Assembly (NCBI GenBank): GCA_011605725.1
Contig: JAAOZP010000017.1
Location: 248,001-312,000, forward strand
Direction: 5' to 3'
Origin: Nitrososphaerota archaeon
Lineage (GTDB): Archaea > Thermoproteota > EX4484-205 > JAAOZP01
Length of the DNA stretch: 64,000 nucleotides
Part shown: in pieces, positions 1 to 9,256 of the stretch
Layout of the letters: each line of letters starts with the position of its first letter
Position numbering within the stretch: the first letter of the stretch is position 1
Notes under the pieces: model-generated
Seen by the model: the letters and a program-made list of their open reading frames with translations, nothing else
Told to the model about the DNA's origin: nothing
Databases searched by the model: none
Made by a program: the position numbers and the translations under genes

Positions 1-371
1 CCCCTAGCAATCGGCAGCAGGTCCTCCGGAGTAGCCTCGGCAGTAGCCTTGTCAAATGTTTCTCCAACTTCCCTCACACTGATATTCCCGTTCATCCTTA
101 CCCATCTTGGGTCCGGAGGAGAAACCCTTGCTATTGAAACAGCAGAATTCACAGCGCTCTCAATACCCGTGTCGCTCACATCCTGAGTGCCGACGACGGC
201 TGTAGACTTTCCAATGGCAACTCTGATCCCGAAGGATTTCAGCCTAACGGTCTTCGAAGCCTCCACTTCCCCAGCGAGGGTTAACGATGTTTCAGCCGTG
301 TTAAGGAGATAGGCCTCGGCCTCGGAGGCGCCTAGTTCAACAGCCCTCTTAACCGCTTTCTCAACATCCAT
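1..371 (-). CDS. tldE: TldE/PmbA-like metallopeptidase-family subunit, N-terminal part (runs off the left edge)
   Basis: About 123 codons are visible, beginning MDVEKAVKRAVELG at 371; the rest lies outside the window. The N-terminal half has the TldD/PmbA fold pattern: a helix, then strands around ETSLTLAGEVEASKT and SFGIRVAIG. In this family TldD carries the HExxxH zinc site and TldE is the partner without it; together they form a protease that matures modified peptides (known from bacterial microcin/CcdA work; the archaeal role is unclear). The start lies one base past the stop of the tldD gene on the same strand, so the two are surely co-transcribed. The assignment to TldE rather than a second TldD rests on the pairing, because the diagnostic region is missing. 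Confidence 0.82.
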   Translation of the reverse strand, partial: MDVEKAVKRAVELGASEAEAYLLNTAETSLTLAGEVEASKTVRLKSFGIRVAIGKSTAVVGTQDVSDTGIESAVNSAVSIARVSPPDPRWVRMNGNISVREVGETFDKATAEATPEDLLPIAR

Positions 372-372
372 T

Positions 373-1770
373 TCAACCACCCCCGACGATGAGCTCCCTA
401 ATCATCACATGAGGCCCTCCATCCCCAACTCTGGCGAGCTGATTATCCTTGCCACAGCCGCCGAAGGCTGAAGTAGTTATCTTAAGGTCTTTCCCAACAG
501 CCTCCACCCCTTTGAGCGTTTCAAGTATTGAGCCGGATATGACCACGCCCCTGACAAGTTCCGCAAGCTCCCCGTTCCTTATCATTCTTGAAGGCCCCGC
601 GGAGAAAGTGAAGGTTCCGGAGGCTGTGTCAACCTGGCCTCCCGTAGCACCCCTTCCAACGATGTATATCCCTTCTCCAGCCTCTTCAACAATCTCCTCA
701 AAGCCATGGTCCTTAGGCATCATGAAGAAGTTTGTCTGCCTCACAATCGGGAAGTGAGTAAAGTCCTGCGCCCTACTGTTACCTGAAACCGGAAGTTTAA
801 GAATACCGGCTGTCTCCCTACCGGTCATGAAGGATTTTAAAACTCCTTCTTCAACAGCCAAAACCCTCGTCTTAATGCTACCCTCGTCGTCGAACGGGAC
901 GAAGTACCCTCCCTCAGCAAGACCATCGTCAACTATCGTGACCAGGGGTGAAGCAATCTCGCCTCCAAGCTTACCGGATAGTATTGAGTCTCCTGAGGAA
1001 ACCAGGTCTCCCTCGCACGCGTGTCCAAAAGCCTCGTGAAGTATCAGGCCGACCATCTCCGGGTCAGCCACAGCCTTAAGCCTGCCGGACGGGGGCAGTG
1101 GTGCTTTAACAGCCTCCTTAGCCAGCCTGCTGACACTTGCTGAGAACTGATTCCAATCCTTGCCCTCTATGAACTCCCAGCCGGCTACAGCAGACTCCTG
1201 GTCACTAACCCTCTCCATCGCCCCGGCTTCGAAAGCCACGCTCATATGCGCGAAACCCAGCAGTGATGATTCATATTCCAAGTCTACCCCGTCGCTCGTA
1301 GCAATGTACCTCCAGTCACGCTGGATGCCGAGCCTTGTAACAGCCGACTTTATTCCATCCAAGCCCAGCCCAGCCTTATTAACATCCATGGTGAGGCTGA
1401 CCTTAGTCCCGTCGGAAACATCCTCAGGCTTTTTCCTCCAGGCTGATTTGAAAACACCTTTGCAGGCTTCTCTTTCACCCAGCTTCTCTACGCGTCTAGA
1501 GGCTTTAGCCGCGGATATGGCTTTCTCAACAGCCTCCCTAACGCTTTCACGGTTAAGAACGTTCGTCGAAGAGAAGCCGAACCTATTGCCGTAAAAAACC
1601 CTGATGCCCAACCCAGCTGAGAAAGTTTTAGAAAACTCCTTAAGAATCCCGTTGTCAACCGTGATCAACTCGTAGCTTGCCCGTTGCGCCCTGGCTTCAA
1701 CATAGGTCGCGCCCAATTCCTCTGCTGTGCTCAACCCATATGCTGCCAGCTCCTTCAACATTGCAACCAT
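373..1770 (-). CDS. tldD: TldD-like zinc metalloprotease
   Basis: A roughly 465-residue protein with the family's metal site HEAFGH (about residue 258 counted from the longest open frame, followed by ACEGD), a conserved glycine-rich C-terminal barrel region (GRGATGGQVDTASGTF) and the expected length. TldD supplies the catalytic half of the TldD/TldE heterodimer, a cytosolic protease of small or unfolded peptides. The open frame reaches an ATG at 1809, but homologues begin close to MLKELA, so a start at 1770 (MVAMLKEL) or 1761 is more likely; a weak TATA-like CTTAATACC about 26 bases before 1770 agrees. The tldE gene follows after one base. Confidence 0.92.
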   Translation of the reverse strand: MVAMLKELAAYGLSTAEELGATYVEARAQRASYELITVDNGILKEFSKTFSAGLGIRVFYGNRFGFSSTNVLNRESVREAVEKAISAAKASRRVEKLGEREACKGVFKSAWRKKPEDVSDGTKVSLTMDVNKAGLGLDGIKSAVTRLGIQRDWRYIATSDGVDLEYESSLLGFAHMSVAFEAGAMERVSDQESAVAGWEFIEGKDWNQFSASVSRLAKEAVKAPLPPSGRLKAVADPEMVGLILHEAFGHACEGDLVSSGDSILSGKLGGEIASPLVTIVDDGLAEGGYFVPFDDEGSIKTRVLAVEEGVLKSFMTGRETAGILKLPVSGNSRAQDFTHFPIVRQTNFFMMPKDHGFEEIVEEAGEGIYIVGRGATGGQVDTASGTFTFSAGPSRMIRNGELAELVRGVVISGSILETLKGVEAVGKDLKITTSAFGGCGKDNQLARVGDGGPHVMIRELIVGGG

Positions 1771-1907
1771 CGTGAAAAAACGGTTAAACAGGGTATTAAG
1801 TCTTCCCATGGGCAGCCTGCATCATACTTAGAGTATCTGGACGCGGAGGTTTTAAATGGGAAATAGTTTATATCTGGTCTTCGCATTAAATGTGGCAGTG
1901 TTGAGCG

Positions 1908-3578
1908 TTGGCCGGCGTCACGTCTGACACTCCTGTTTCAGAATTAAGGCAGACGGGTGTGGAGAAGGGTTTCAGTTTTTCCTCAATACTTAAGTCTCGT
2001 AGAAAGATATTGTTTCTAAGCCTCATAATCATCCTGCTTTTCTCCACCGCCGCTTATTTTATGATAGGATTTGCCACGAGGCCCAGCATGATAGGGGTTT
2101 TAGAAGTTAAGGGGGCGCTGCTCACAGAGGACCAGGCCACCCTATATTCTCGAGCCATAATGGAGGCTATGTTGAACGAAAGCATACGGGGGGTAGTGCT
2201 TAAAGTGGATTCCCCAGGCGGTTACGCCGACTTGGTTGAGCAGGTTTACCTAGGCCTTCTGGAGCTTAAAAGCAGGAAGCCGCTTGTCGCCTCAATAACA
2301 ATGGCCCTGTCGGGCGGATACTATGTTTCTGTCTCATCAGACTACATTTATGCACATCCGAGCTCAATGGTTGGGAACATCGGAGTCATAGGAGTTGGCC
2401 CCCAGATCCTAGTGCCATCGGAAACAGTTCTGGAAACCGGTGTGCACAAGGTGACTGGATACTCGAGACTACTGTTTCCCTTCAACTTGAGCCGGGCCCT
2501 CGACAATTTTGTTAACGCTGTTGAGCGTGGAAGGAGAGGAAGGCTTAGGCTTCCGCCTAACGTGCTTCGCAGGGGCTCCATATACATGGGGAGCGAGGCC
2601 TTGGAGGCTGGGCTTGTAGACGAACTGGGCACGGTTGAAAATGCTCTTAAGAGAGTTGCTCAAGAGGCGGGAATCGTTAAGTACTCCGTCGTCGACCTAG
2701 TGGAATCAGTGAAGAACAAGCTTACTATGATGAAGCCCGGAGTTGAGGAACAGGATTCCTGGGTTAACCTGACGGTGGCTAAGCTGAACGAGATTCACCC
2801 CCCGCCCTCGATCTATTATCTTTACCTACCTACTAATGCTTCACCATACTCTTCACTAACTATTACTCAAACTTTCGGCGGATGGGTTGGCGGAGAAGGC
2901 AGGGGCCTAGTTCTAGTAGACAAGTCGCACGGCAACCTAGTCTCCTACTGGGACCTAGAGGTTTTAGCAAGGGAGCTCGTGTTAAGGAACACGAGCATCT
3001 CCTTCGCAACGAGCTGGAGCTCGCTTGAATCTAAGCTTGACTCGGCTGCAGCAGTAATAATAGCTGCTCCAACAATGGAATACTCTGAGGAGCAGGTTAA
3101 GAGATTGAGGAGCTTCGTGGAGACAGGGAAGACGCTGGTGATAATGTATGACCCTGCGGAGGAATACGTTAGGATTCCGGATCTAACATGGCCGGTTAAC
3201 TCTCTCTCAACACGCTTCGGCATCTTCTTCAACAGCGGCTACCTTTATGATGAGGAGAAGTACTTCGGCATGTATAGAAACATATATGTTAAAGACTTCC
3301 TGAATCATACGCTAACCATCAATGTCTCAAGAATAGTTCTTTTCACCCCAACCAGTATTTGTTCAGCCGGCAAAGGCGTCGCCTGGACTTTTAACACCAC
3401 TTTCTCATCGGTAGCTGAACGGGCAAACAAGTATGAAGTTATTAGCGTTGTTAACCTGAACGGGGTTGTTATAGCTATCGGTGACCTAACTTTCATGCAG
3501 GAGCCGTACTGCTACGTTGAGGACAATTATAAGCTTTTGCAAAACCTGGTCTACATAATGACTTCCAGAGTGAAATAA
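1908..3578 (+). CDS. Membrane-anchored S49 (SppA-like) serine protease with C-terminal extra domain
   Basis: A 556-residue protein. A single membrane segment lies at about residues 33-55. An SppA/ClpP-fold domain occupies about 60-255, with VDSPGG at 101, the nucleophile motif ALSGGYY (Ser about 135) and the NIGVIG turn. Members of S49 degrade leftover signal peptides or membrane proteins. Residues about 330-555 form a second domain, with VLVDKSHGN, a helix-rich middle, and VVNLNGVVIAIGD near the end. This resembles the GATase-like DUF4350/GldG type domain rather than a second SppA repeat. The start is TTG at 1908 (no ATG is near); TTTATATC lies about 40 bases upstream. It is transcribed divergently from tldD. 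The fusion and its function are inference; the protease domain is clear. Confidence 0.85.
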   Translation: MAGVTSDTPVSELRQTGVEKGFSFSSILKSRRKILFLSLIIILLFSTAAYFMIGFATRPSMIGVLEVKGALLTEDQATLYSRAIMEAMLNESIRGVVLKVDSPGGYADLVEQVYLGLLELKSRKPLVASITMALSGGYYVSVSSDYIYAHPSSMVGNIGVIGVGPQILVPSETVLETGVHKVTGYSRLLFPFNLSRALDNFVNAVERGRRGRLRLPPNVLRRGSIYMGSEALEAGLVDELGTVENALKRVAQEAGIVKYSVVDLVESVKNKLTMMKPGVEEQDSWVNLTVAKLNEIHPPPSIYYLYLPTNASPYSSLTITQTFGGWVGGEGRGLVLVDKSHGNLVSYWDLEVLARELVLRNTSISFATSWSSLESKLDSAAAVIIAAPTMEYSEEQVKRLRSFVETGKTLVIMYDPAEEYVRIPDLTWPVNSLSTRFGIFFNSGYLYDEEKYFGMYRNIYVKDFLNHTLTINVSRIVLFTPTSICSAGKGVAWTFNTTFSSVAERANKYEVISVVNLNGVVIAIGDLTFMQEPYCYVEDNYKLLQNLVYIMTSRVK

Positions 3579-3648
3579 GCCGCGCGCTGAAGGCGGTCAC
3601 GGAGCATGTTTAAACCCTTTTAAACGCGTACCATATTGAAGGCAAGGA

Positions 3649-4821
3649 TTATGTCACTATCTCTTCAAGCCTATCTTTTTCAGCAGCATACTTTATCTCC
3701 AGCATTGGAAGATCCATGGGGGTTTCAATCCTCTCTAAACCATATTCCTTCAGGAGACTGAGGTATTTTAACGTGAGCCTACGCATCTCAGGCGAAGTAG
3801 GCCCCACACAGGGGCAGCCGGGTATCCTTGGGCTAACGTCGAAAACATAAAAATCAAGCCTCTTCTGCTCAGGATCCTCAGCATCATACGCTATCGCGCC
3901 CTGCAGCGCGAATAGCCCTATCATTCCTGGCGGATACTCAGCCTCACATATCCTCCTGAATCTTTCCGCAGCCCTGTAGACAAGGGGTTTGAGAGATTCT
4001 CTCATCGTTAAGCCGTAGTGGCCAACCTCCTCATTCTTAATAGGCGTGTCGAGGGACATTTGGTCTCTGGCTGGAAGCCCAAGTATTCCGTGCAGGTTTG
4101 TCTGCTTCCTGTCGTCGAACCCGAGCAGGTCGAAGTCGTCGAAAACATCCTTCAAGGCCCATCCTTGGAAGTTAGCGTTAAACTTCTGACCCAGCACATA
4201 CTCCTCTATTCTGGCTTTCTCCAACCCTTCCTTGCTTATCACGTCCCTCTTAACAAGCTCCTCAGCCCTCCTGTAGTATTCCCCGGGTGAGGACGCGTAG
4301 AAGAACGCTCTTTCAAGCGGCTTCTTCTTCTGCTGAACCTTAACTATAACAAGCCTGTCAATCTCCTCAGGACTATTGAACTTCCGCGGCGTCTTTACCC
4401 CAGCTTTCTCGAGAAGCCAGTACTGATTCCTCTCCTCGTTACGCTCCTCAGCCCTCAGGATCATCCTGTTACCGTATATTGGAACAATAAGGTTGTTCTC
4501 AATATTGTCATACCCAACGTAGACGGAGAAAGACCTGTTCGGAATGAATATGGTGCTGAGGCTCCTCATCTTCTCCTGAACATCATCCCTAACAATGTCT
4601 GAAAACTTGTCAACCATTACCACGTGGTCGAAAAGATGCCTGTTATACTTCGCGTAGAGCTCCTCCCTGCCTTTCTGACATACAACGAGTGTTTTGAACC
4701 CTAAGGATTTAGCGGATATTCCCACTTCCTCCGCGGAATGCGAACCCAGTACGCCGATAGTAATATTCTTAGCATCGTATTTTGAAACAATACTCTGGAT
4801 TTCCCCTCTCTTAACCACCAT
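3649..4821 (-). CDS. Divergent PurP-family ATP-grasp protein (FAICAR synthetase paralogue)
   Basis: A 390-residue ATP-grasp protein clearly related to archaeal PurP: N-terminal ITIGVLGSHSAEE, VPIYGNRM, the nucleotide-binding strand RLVIVKVQQKKK, and the second-half IEEYVLGQKF. PurP makes 5-formamidoimidazole-4-carboxamide ribotide from AICAR, formate and ATP. This copy departs from the canonical enzyme at the C-terminal metal site: where the paralogue at 5506 has FEISARIVAGTN, this has FDVSPRIPGCPC, and it carries about 35 extra residues. It may be the PurP2-type paralogue known in several archaea, whose exact activity is unsettled. It is the last gene of a three-gene minus-strand run with the acetyltransferase and PurP. 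Confidence 0.85.
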   Translation of the reverse strand: MVVKRGEIQSIVSKYDAKNITIGVLGSHSAEEVGISAKSLGFKTLVVCQKGREELYAKYNRHLFDHVVMVDKFSDIVRDDVQEKMRSLSTIFIPNRSFSVYVGYDNIENNLIVPIYGNRMILRAEERNEERNQYWLLEKAGVKTPRKFNSPEEIDRLVIVKVQQKKKPLERAFFYASSPGEYYRRAEELVKRDVISKEGLEKARIEEYVLGQKFNANFQGWALKDVFDDFDLLGFDDRKQTNLHGILGLPARDQMSLDTPIKNEEVGHYGLTMRESLKPLVYRAAERFRRICEAEYPPGMIGLFALQGAIAYDAEDPEQKRLDFYVFDVSPRIPGCPCVGPTSPEMRRLTLKYLSLLKEYGLERIETPMDLPMLEIKYAAEKDRLEEIVT

Positions 4822-4921
4822 TCTGCAGCACCACTATTCATACGTTGCTGCCAGCCTTAATATTTCTTCTTTTCCCCACCATATTTATCCTAAGCACGGT
4901 TCCCGCCTGGAGCTATTAGGG

Positions 4922-5461
4922 TCAGAGTTCAAGATACATTCTGATTACATCGTCATACCCCTCTCTTGTATGCGCCATTTTCGGTACGACTCCTGCTTCC
5001 CTAAACCCGATTTTCTCATATACGTGACGCGCTCTAGTATTTGTAGACAATACGTCCAGTATTAACAGTTTTAAGCCAGCTTTCCTCGCCTCCTCTATAA
5101 GAGTTTCCAACATCCTGGTTCCTATTCCCCTATCCCTATATTCTCTCGCAACAATAATCCCGAGAAGCCCCACGTGGCTTTGATGCCCTCCTAGCCTGTT
5201 TATCTCCGAGTTCCCGACAACTTTACCATTAACCTCTGCTACAACCATTATTGTTCTGCCTTTTTCTATATTCGATAAACGGCCAGCCAGCCACTCCGCC
5301 TCCTCCTCCCTCGTAATTATCCTGTCCATCGTGATGGGAGCTCCTTCTTCAACAAGCGAGTTGATAAGCTTCGTTAAGTCGTCGAGATCCTCCCATCTCG
5401 GGCTTCTCAAAACAACCTTAGAACCATTTTCCAAAAAGAATTCGCCATACACTTTTGCCAA
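4922..5461 (-). CDS. GNAT-family N-acetyltransferase
   Basis: A 179-residue single-domain GNAT. Motif A is plain: the strand GLLGIIVAREY is followed by the acetyl-CoA pyrophosphate loop RDRGIGTRML (about residues 108-118). Motif B is seen in NTRARHVYEKIGFREAG. The N-terminal strand-helix (VLRSPRWEDLDDL) and the overall length fit RimJ/RimL-like or small-molecule acetyltransferases; the substrate cannot be read from sequence. It lies between two PurP-family genes on the same strand with short gaps (about 45 bases from PurP), so it is probably in the same transcript, but no purine role is known for such enzymes. Confidence 0.88.
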   Translation of the reverse strand: MAKVYGEFFLENGSKVVLRSPRWEDLDDLTKLINSLVEEGAPITMDRIITREEEAEWLAGRLSNIEKGRTIMVVAEVNGKVVGNSEINRLGGHQSHVGLLGIIVAREYRDRGIGTRMLETLIEEARKAGLKLLILDVLSTNTRARHVYEKIGFREAGVVPKMAHTREGYDDVIRMYLEL

Positions 5462-5505
5462 ACCTCTTCCCCTGCATTCTGACCCCCATGTTTTTAAACT
5501 TCACA

Positions 5506-6573
5506 TTAACCCAGTATTTCTTCCAGCCTACCCTGCTCAATAGCCTCCCGTATCTCCAGGGCTATTCTCCTGCCCGTAGTCATAGGTATGCCGTGCTTCA
5601 GATAAGCATAAGGAGAGCCCTCCATAAATACGTTAGTGCCGGCAACTATCCTGGCTGAAATCTCGAAAACGTAGAATTTCAAGTCCGGTGTGACAACAGT
5701 CTCCAGGCAGAATGGCCCGAAAATGCCTGGCTCGCAGACTTCCCTAGAGGCTTCGACAACCCTCTGCCCCATTTTGAAAACCTCCGGCAGGAGTGATTCA
5801 CGCAGGAACAGTGGGAAATTCCCGACAATAGTGTAGGTCACGTCAATGCCCTCCTGCAGGCCGGCAGGAATCCTTGATATCGCGTCAACATTCGACTCGT
5901 ACCTTCTGTCGAAACCCATCAGCTCAAGCTCCCCCCTGATTACGGAGTAGAAGTAGTGAATGTAGACTGGGATGCCTACCACATACTCCTGGATGGAATA
6001 ATCCTTTAAGCCCCCTATCTTCTGGCGGAACTCCTCGCTGCTTCTCGCCAGAAAATACCCCTGCCCGCCTTTAGCGCCTTGAAACTTAACTATGCACAGC
6101 CCATCTATCTCATCAGGATCCTCATAGACCCTAGGAAGGTTAAGCCCAGCTTTCTCCAGCCATTTCCTCTGCCTATCCCTGTCGCTCTCCCATAGGAGGA
6201 TCCTCCTGTTACCGTAATAGGGGACCCTGATCTTCTCAACAGCATCCAGGCTCATGTATGCTATTAGGGACGCGTGGGGAACTAGGATTGCGTTCTCCCT
6301 TAGGAGCTCATCCTCCGCGGTGTGGAACTCGCTGTAAGAGGGGATCTCGACAACCCTGTCAGCGACTCTGAAATGACGGTATACGGAGCAATGCTCCTTT
6401 TTGCAAACAACTATCGTCCTGAAGCCCTCGTCCTTCCCTCCCCTGAGTATCTGAAGCGCTGAATGGCTTCCAAGGGTTGCGATGGTGTATTTACTCTTCA
6501 CAAGCAGTTTAACGAAGCTCCCTAATTTTAAATCTTGCTTAGAAAACGAGTTGCGACGCGGGTCGGATAGCAT
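5506..6573 (-). CDS. purP: FAICAR synthetase (formate-dependent purine biosynthesis)
   Basis: A 355-residue ATP-grasp enzyme that follows the archaeal PurP pattern throughout: IATLGSHSALQIL near the start, VPYYGNRRILLWE, the glycine-rich ATP loop VKFQGAKGGQGYF, the substrate strand IQEYVVG, IHYFYS, LMGFDRRYESN, and the metal-binding FEISARIVAGTN near the end. It replaces the formyltransferase half of bacterial PurH in archaea, converting AICAR plus formate to FAICAR with ATP. Two other genes follow on the same strand, a GNAT and a diverged paralogue. The start at 6573 gives a slightly long N-terminus (about 25 residues before the first conserved strand). Confidence 0.93.
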   Translation of the reverse strand: MLSDPRRNSFSKQDLKLGSFVKLLVKSKYTIATLGSHSALQILRGGKDEGFRTIVVCKKEHCSVYRHFRVADRVVEIPSYSEFHTAEDELLRENAILVPHASLIAYMSLDAVEKIRVPYYGNRRILLWESDRDRQRKWLEKAGLNLPRVYEDPDEIDGLCIVKFQGAKGGQGYFLARSSEEFRQKIGGLKDYSIQEYVVGIPVYIHYFYSVIRGELELMGFDRRYESNVDAISRIPAGLQEGIDVTYTIVGNFPLFLRESLLPEVFKMGQRVVEASREVCEPGIFGPFCLETVVTPDLKFYVFEISARIVAGTNVFMEGSPYAYLKHGIPMTTGRRIALEIREAIEQGRLEEILG

Positions 6574-6712
6574 GAATGCTTAAGCATTTTTAGAAGCTTA
6601 ACTGGCGAAGAGTCTGTAATGGTTTAGCTTTTTTCACTCCCTTTGACGCACGTATCTTCCTAATGTTTCGGAGAATCGCCCTTCACTGTTCTTTTTTCTG
6701 CATTACAGTAGA

Positions 6713-6721
6713 TTTATAAAT
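6713..6721 (+). promoter_or_regulatory. TATA-like box of the pyrophosphatase gene
   Basis: TTTATAAAT lies about 55 bases before the ATG at 6775 in the gap between divergent genes. With archaeal spacing (start of transcription about 25 bases on) this leaves a leader near 30 bases that contains GAGAGGG at 6761-6767, a usable ribosome-binding site about 7 bases before the start. Confidence 0.55.
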
Positions 6722-6774
6722 GAGCATTTTTCGTCTCACATAGTCTACTTAAAGGAGCACGAGAGGGATAAGCC

Positions 6775-8826
6775 ATGGAGTGGTTCCAGATAACGCCGAT
6801 AGCCGGCTTGGCTGCCGTGGGGTTGGCTGGCTACCTCTACAGGTACGTTGCGAAGGAGGAGAGCGGGACTGAAAGGATGAGGGAGATTGCGAACGCTATA
6901 AAGGAGGGTGCGAAAGCCTATCTTAAAAGACAGAATTTAACGCTGGCTGTTTTCGCACTGGTGATGGCGACTGTTCTCGGAGTGTTATACGCTTTCTCCC
7001 AGGCGAACTTTTACTATGGTTTGAGTGTTGCTGCAGCATATCTCCTCGGCTCGCTGTGCACAACCGTTGCCGCCTACGTCGGGATGATGGCTGCTGTCGA
7101 GGCGAACGTTAGAACAGCAAACGCTGCTAAACAGGGTTTGAAGAAGGCTTTTCCAGTTGCTTTCTACGGTGGTGCGGTCATGGGGCTGTTCGTCGTCGGC
7201 CTGGCTCTCCTAGGCATAAGCTTTCTCTTCTACCTTTATAACAGTGTCTTAGGCTGGAGTGCTTCAGATGCTTCGAACATTGTTCTAGGTTTCAGCTTTG
7301 GAGCCAGTGCCCTCGCGCTTTTCGCTAAGGCTGGTGGAGGAATATACACGAAGACGGCTGACATCAGCGCTGACCTCGTGGGGAAGGTTGAACTAGGGAT
7401 TCCTGAGGATGACCCTAGGAATCCAGCGGTTATCGCGGATAATGTTGGAGACAATGTTGGGGATGTTGCTGGAATGGGTGCCGACCTGGTTGACTCATAC
7501 ATAGCAAGCATTGTTGCAACCATGATCATCGGCTCAGAATTGGGTGAAAGCGTGTTGACAACGCTTCCACTGATGATAGCTGCCGTTGGGCTTTTCGCCT
7601 CGCTGATAGGTGTCCTCATAGTTAGGCAGAGCATAAGGGGGAACCCTGGTGCGGCGCTTAACAGGGGCTCGTTCGCCACATGGCTGGTCTTCGCAGTATT
7701 CCTCCTAGCCGTAACATATTTCTCAGGACTGGAGGGTAGCAGGTGGCTTGGAGTCTTCCTTCCAACAGCCGCGGGCTTAACAGCAGGAGTAATCATCGGA
7801 ATCACTTCCGACTACTTCACCTCCATAGACAGGATGCCGGCTCAGAAGGTGGCTCAGGCTTCGACAACCGGGGCTGCGATAAACATACTCACAGGCTTCT
7901 CCTACGGGATAATCAGCATAGTTCCCCCTGTAATAGGAATCTGCGCCGCTACTCTTGCAGCCTGGTACCTTGCTGAGGCCTTCGGCGTAAGCCCGTTCTA
8001 CGGGATCGCGATATCGGCTGTTGGAATGCTTGCAACAGTAGGCATGACGATTGCGGCTGACGCCTACGGGCCTGTTTCAGACAACGCGAAGGGTATTGCT
8101 GAGCAATCCGGCTTGGGCGAGGAGGTTATTGAGGTTGCCGACAGGCTTGACGCTGCAGGGAACACTACTAAAGCCATCACAAAAGGCTTCGCAATAGGTG
8201 CCGCTGCACTTACTGTTCTAGCGCTTTTCGCAGCCTATGCTCACCTGGTCGATATTGAAACACTTGACCTGATGAAGCCGGGGGTTGTCGCCGGGGTTTT
8301 CCTCGGCGGAATGATGCCGCCGCTGCTTTCAGCCCTCCTAATCCTGGCTGTAGGTAGGAATGCTGAGAGGATGGTTGAGGAGGTTAGACGCCAGTTCAAA
8401 GAGATACCCGGGTTGATGGAGGGCAAAGCGAAGCCGGACTACGCTAAATGCGTAGACATCGCTACCAGGGGCGCGATTAAAGAACTTATGCTACCGTGTT
8501 CCCTAGCGATAATAGTTCCAGTCTTAACAATGATACTTCTCGGAAAAGAGGCGCTTGCAGGCTTCCTGGCGGGAAGCATCGTTACAGGGATAATATTCGC
8601 TCTTTTCATGGCGAACGCTGGAGGACTCTGGGACAACGCTAAGAAATACATAGAGTCTGGGGCTCACGGGGGTAAGGGTTCTGAAGCCCATAAGGCTGCT
8701 GTAACCGGGGACACTGTCGGAGACCCGTTTAAAGATACCGCCGGCCCATCGTTGAACACGATGATCACAGTCATGTCGCTAGTTGCCGAGGTCTTCGCCC
8801 CACTAATACTTCTATTAGTCTCCTAG
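6775..8826 (+). CDS. hppA: Membrane-bound proton-pumping pyrophosphatase, K+-independent type
   Basis: A 683-residue, highly hydrophobic protein with about 16 membrane segments. The catalytic signature [11 protein letters not shown] (family [11 protein letters not shown]) is followed by [20 protein letters not shown], which binds Mg-PPi, and a second acidic cluster [14 protein letters not shown] near the C-terminus. The position that separates subfamilies reads GNTTKA: lysine there is the mark of K+-independent H+-pumps (alanine in K+-dependent ones). The enzyme couples PPi hydrolysis to proton export. The neighbours on the right are two Ca2+-type ATPases. The phosphofructokinase at 39.8 kb looks ATP-type, so no PPi-based glycolysis is implied. 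Confidence 0.97.
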   Translation: MEWFQITPIAGLAAVGLAGYLYRYVAKEESGTERMREIANAIKEGAKAYLKRQNLTLAVFALVMATVLGVLYAFSQANFYYGLSVAAAYLLGSLCTTVAAYVGMMAAVEANVRTANAAKQGLKKAFPVAFYGGAVMGLFVVGLALLGISFLFYLYNSVLGWSASDASNIVLGFSFGASALALFAKAGGGIYTKTADISADLVGKVELGIPEDDPRNPAVIADNVGDNVGDVAGMGADLVDSYIASIVATMIIGSELGESVLTTLPLMIAAVGLFASLIGVLIVRQSIRGNPGAALNRGSFATWLVFAVFLLAVTYFSGLEGSRWLGVFLPTAAGLTAGVIIGITSDYFTSIDRMPAQKVAQASTTGAAINILTGFSYGIISIVPPVIGICAATLAAWYLAEAFGVSPFYGIAISAVGMLATVGMTIAADAYGPVSDNAKGIAEQSGLGEEVIEVADRLDAAGNTTKAITKGFAIGAAALTVLALFAAYAHLVDIETLDLMKPGVVAGVFLGGMMPPLLSALLILAVGRNAERMVEEVRRQFKEIPGLMEGKAKPDYAKCVDIATRGAIKELMLPCSLAIIVPVLTMILLGKEALAGFLAGSIVTGIIFALFMANAGGLWDNAKKYIESGAHGGKGSEAHKAAVTGDTVGDPFKDTAGPSLNTMITVMSLVAEVFAPLILLLVS

Positions 8827-9256
8827 AATCACGGATTGCTGAGAGCTTGGAGTAGGGTGCGCACGTGCTAGACGGAGAAGCTGCTCAATGCTTACTTTCG
8901 CGCTCAGCTCTTGATTCATAAACCGTTTTTCCCTCAAATCCAAATCTACAGTTGCAAGTTCGTTTATTTCTTCGACTTATTCTGCGGGTTTACGTATACT
9001 AAATGGAGTTCGAGAATTTTAGTTTTAAACTTAGTGAGATACCTGCTGGTGTTGCAAGCAGCGGGTTGAGTTGCCTTGATGAAAACCCGCTTGTATCCAT
9101 GCGATACCTACTTATTCAAAAGCTATCAATATTCCCTTCCACTCTGCAAGCCGCTGAGCTCCGTTAGAATCCTCTACTGGTTCCACGTTGTAACTGCAGC
9201 AGTTAATCTTATAAGCGGGTTTTTCTCACAATGCCGAGAACTGGAGAGGGATCAGG
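8827..9256 (+). other. 430-base gap before the Ca2+ ATPase, with a hairpin and promoter
   Basis: No convincing gene is seen. An 8-bp perfect inverted repeat (AGCGGGTT at 9060-9067 and AACCCGCT at 9084-9091, loop 16) is enclosed by a second short pairing (GATAC near 9039, GTATC near 9093). A TATA-like TTATAAG lies at 9209-9215, and a ribosome-binding site GGAGAGG at 9243-9249 precedes the ATG at 9257. Because the hairpin lies upstream of the best promoter, it is not in that transcript; it could end the pyrophosphatase message or be a separate small RNA. Confidence 0.4.

Noticed and set aside
9060..9160. C/D box small RNA in the gap before the Ca2+ pump
   Set aside because: A TGATGA and a CTGA can be found, but they are about 75 bases apart without matching inner boxes, so the case is too weak.
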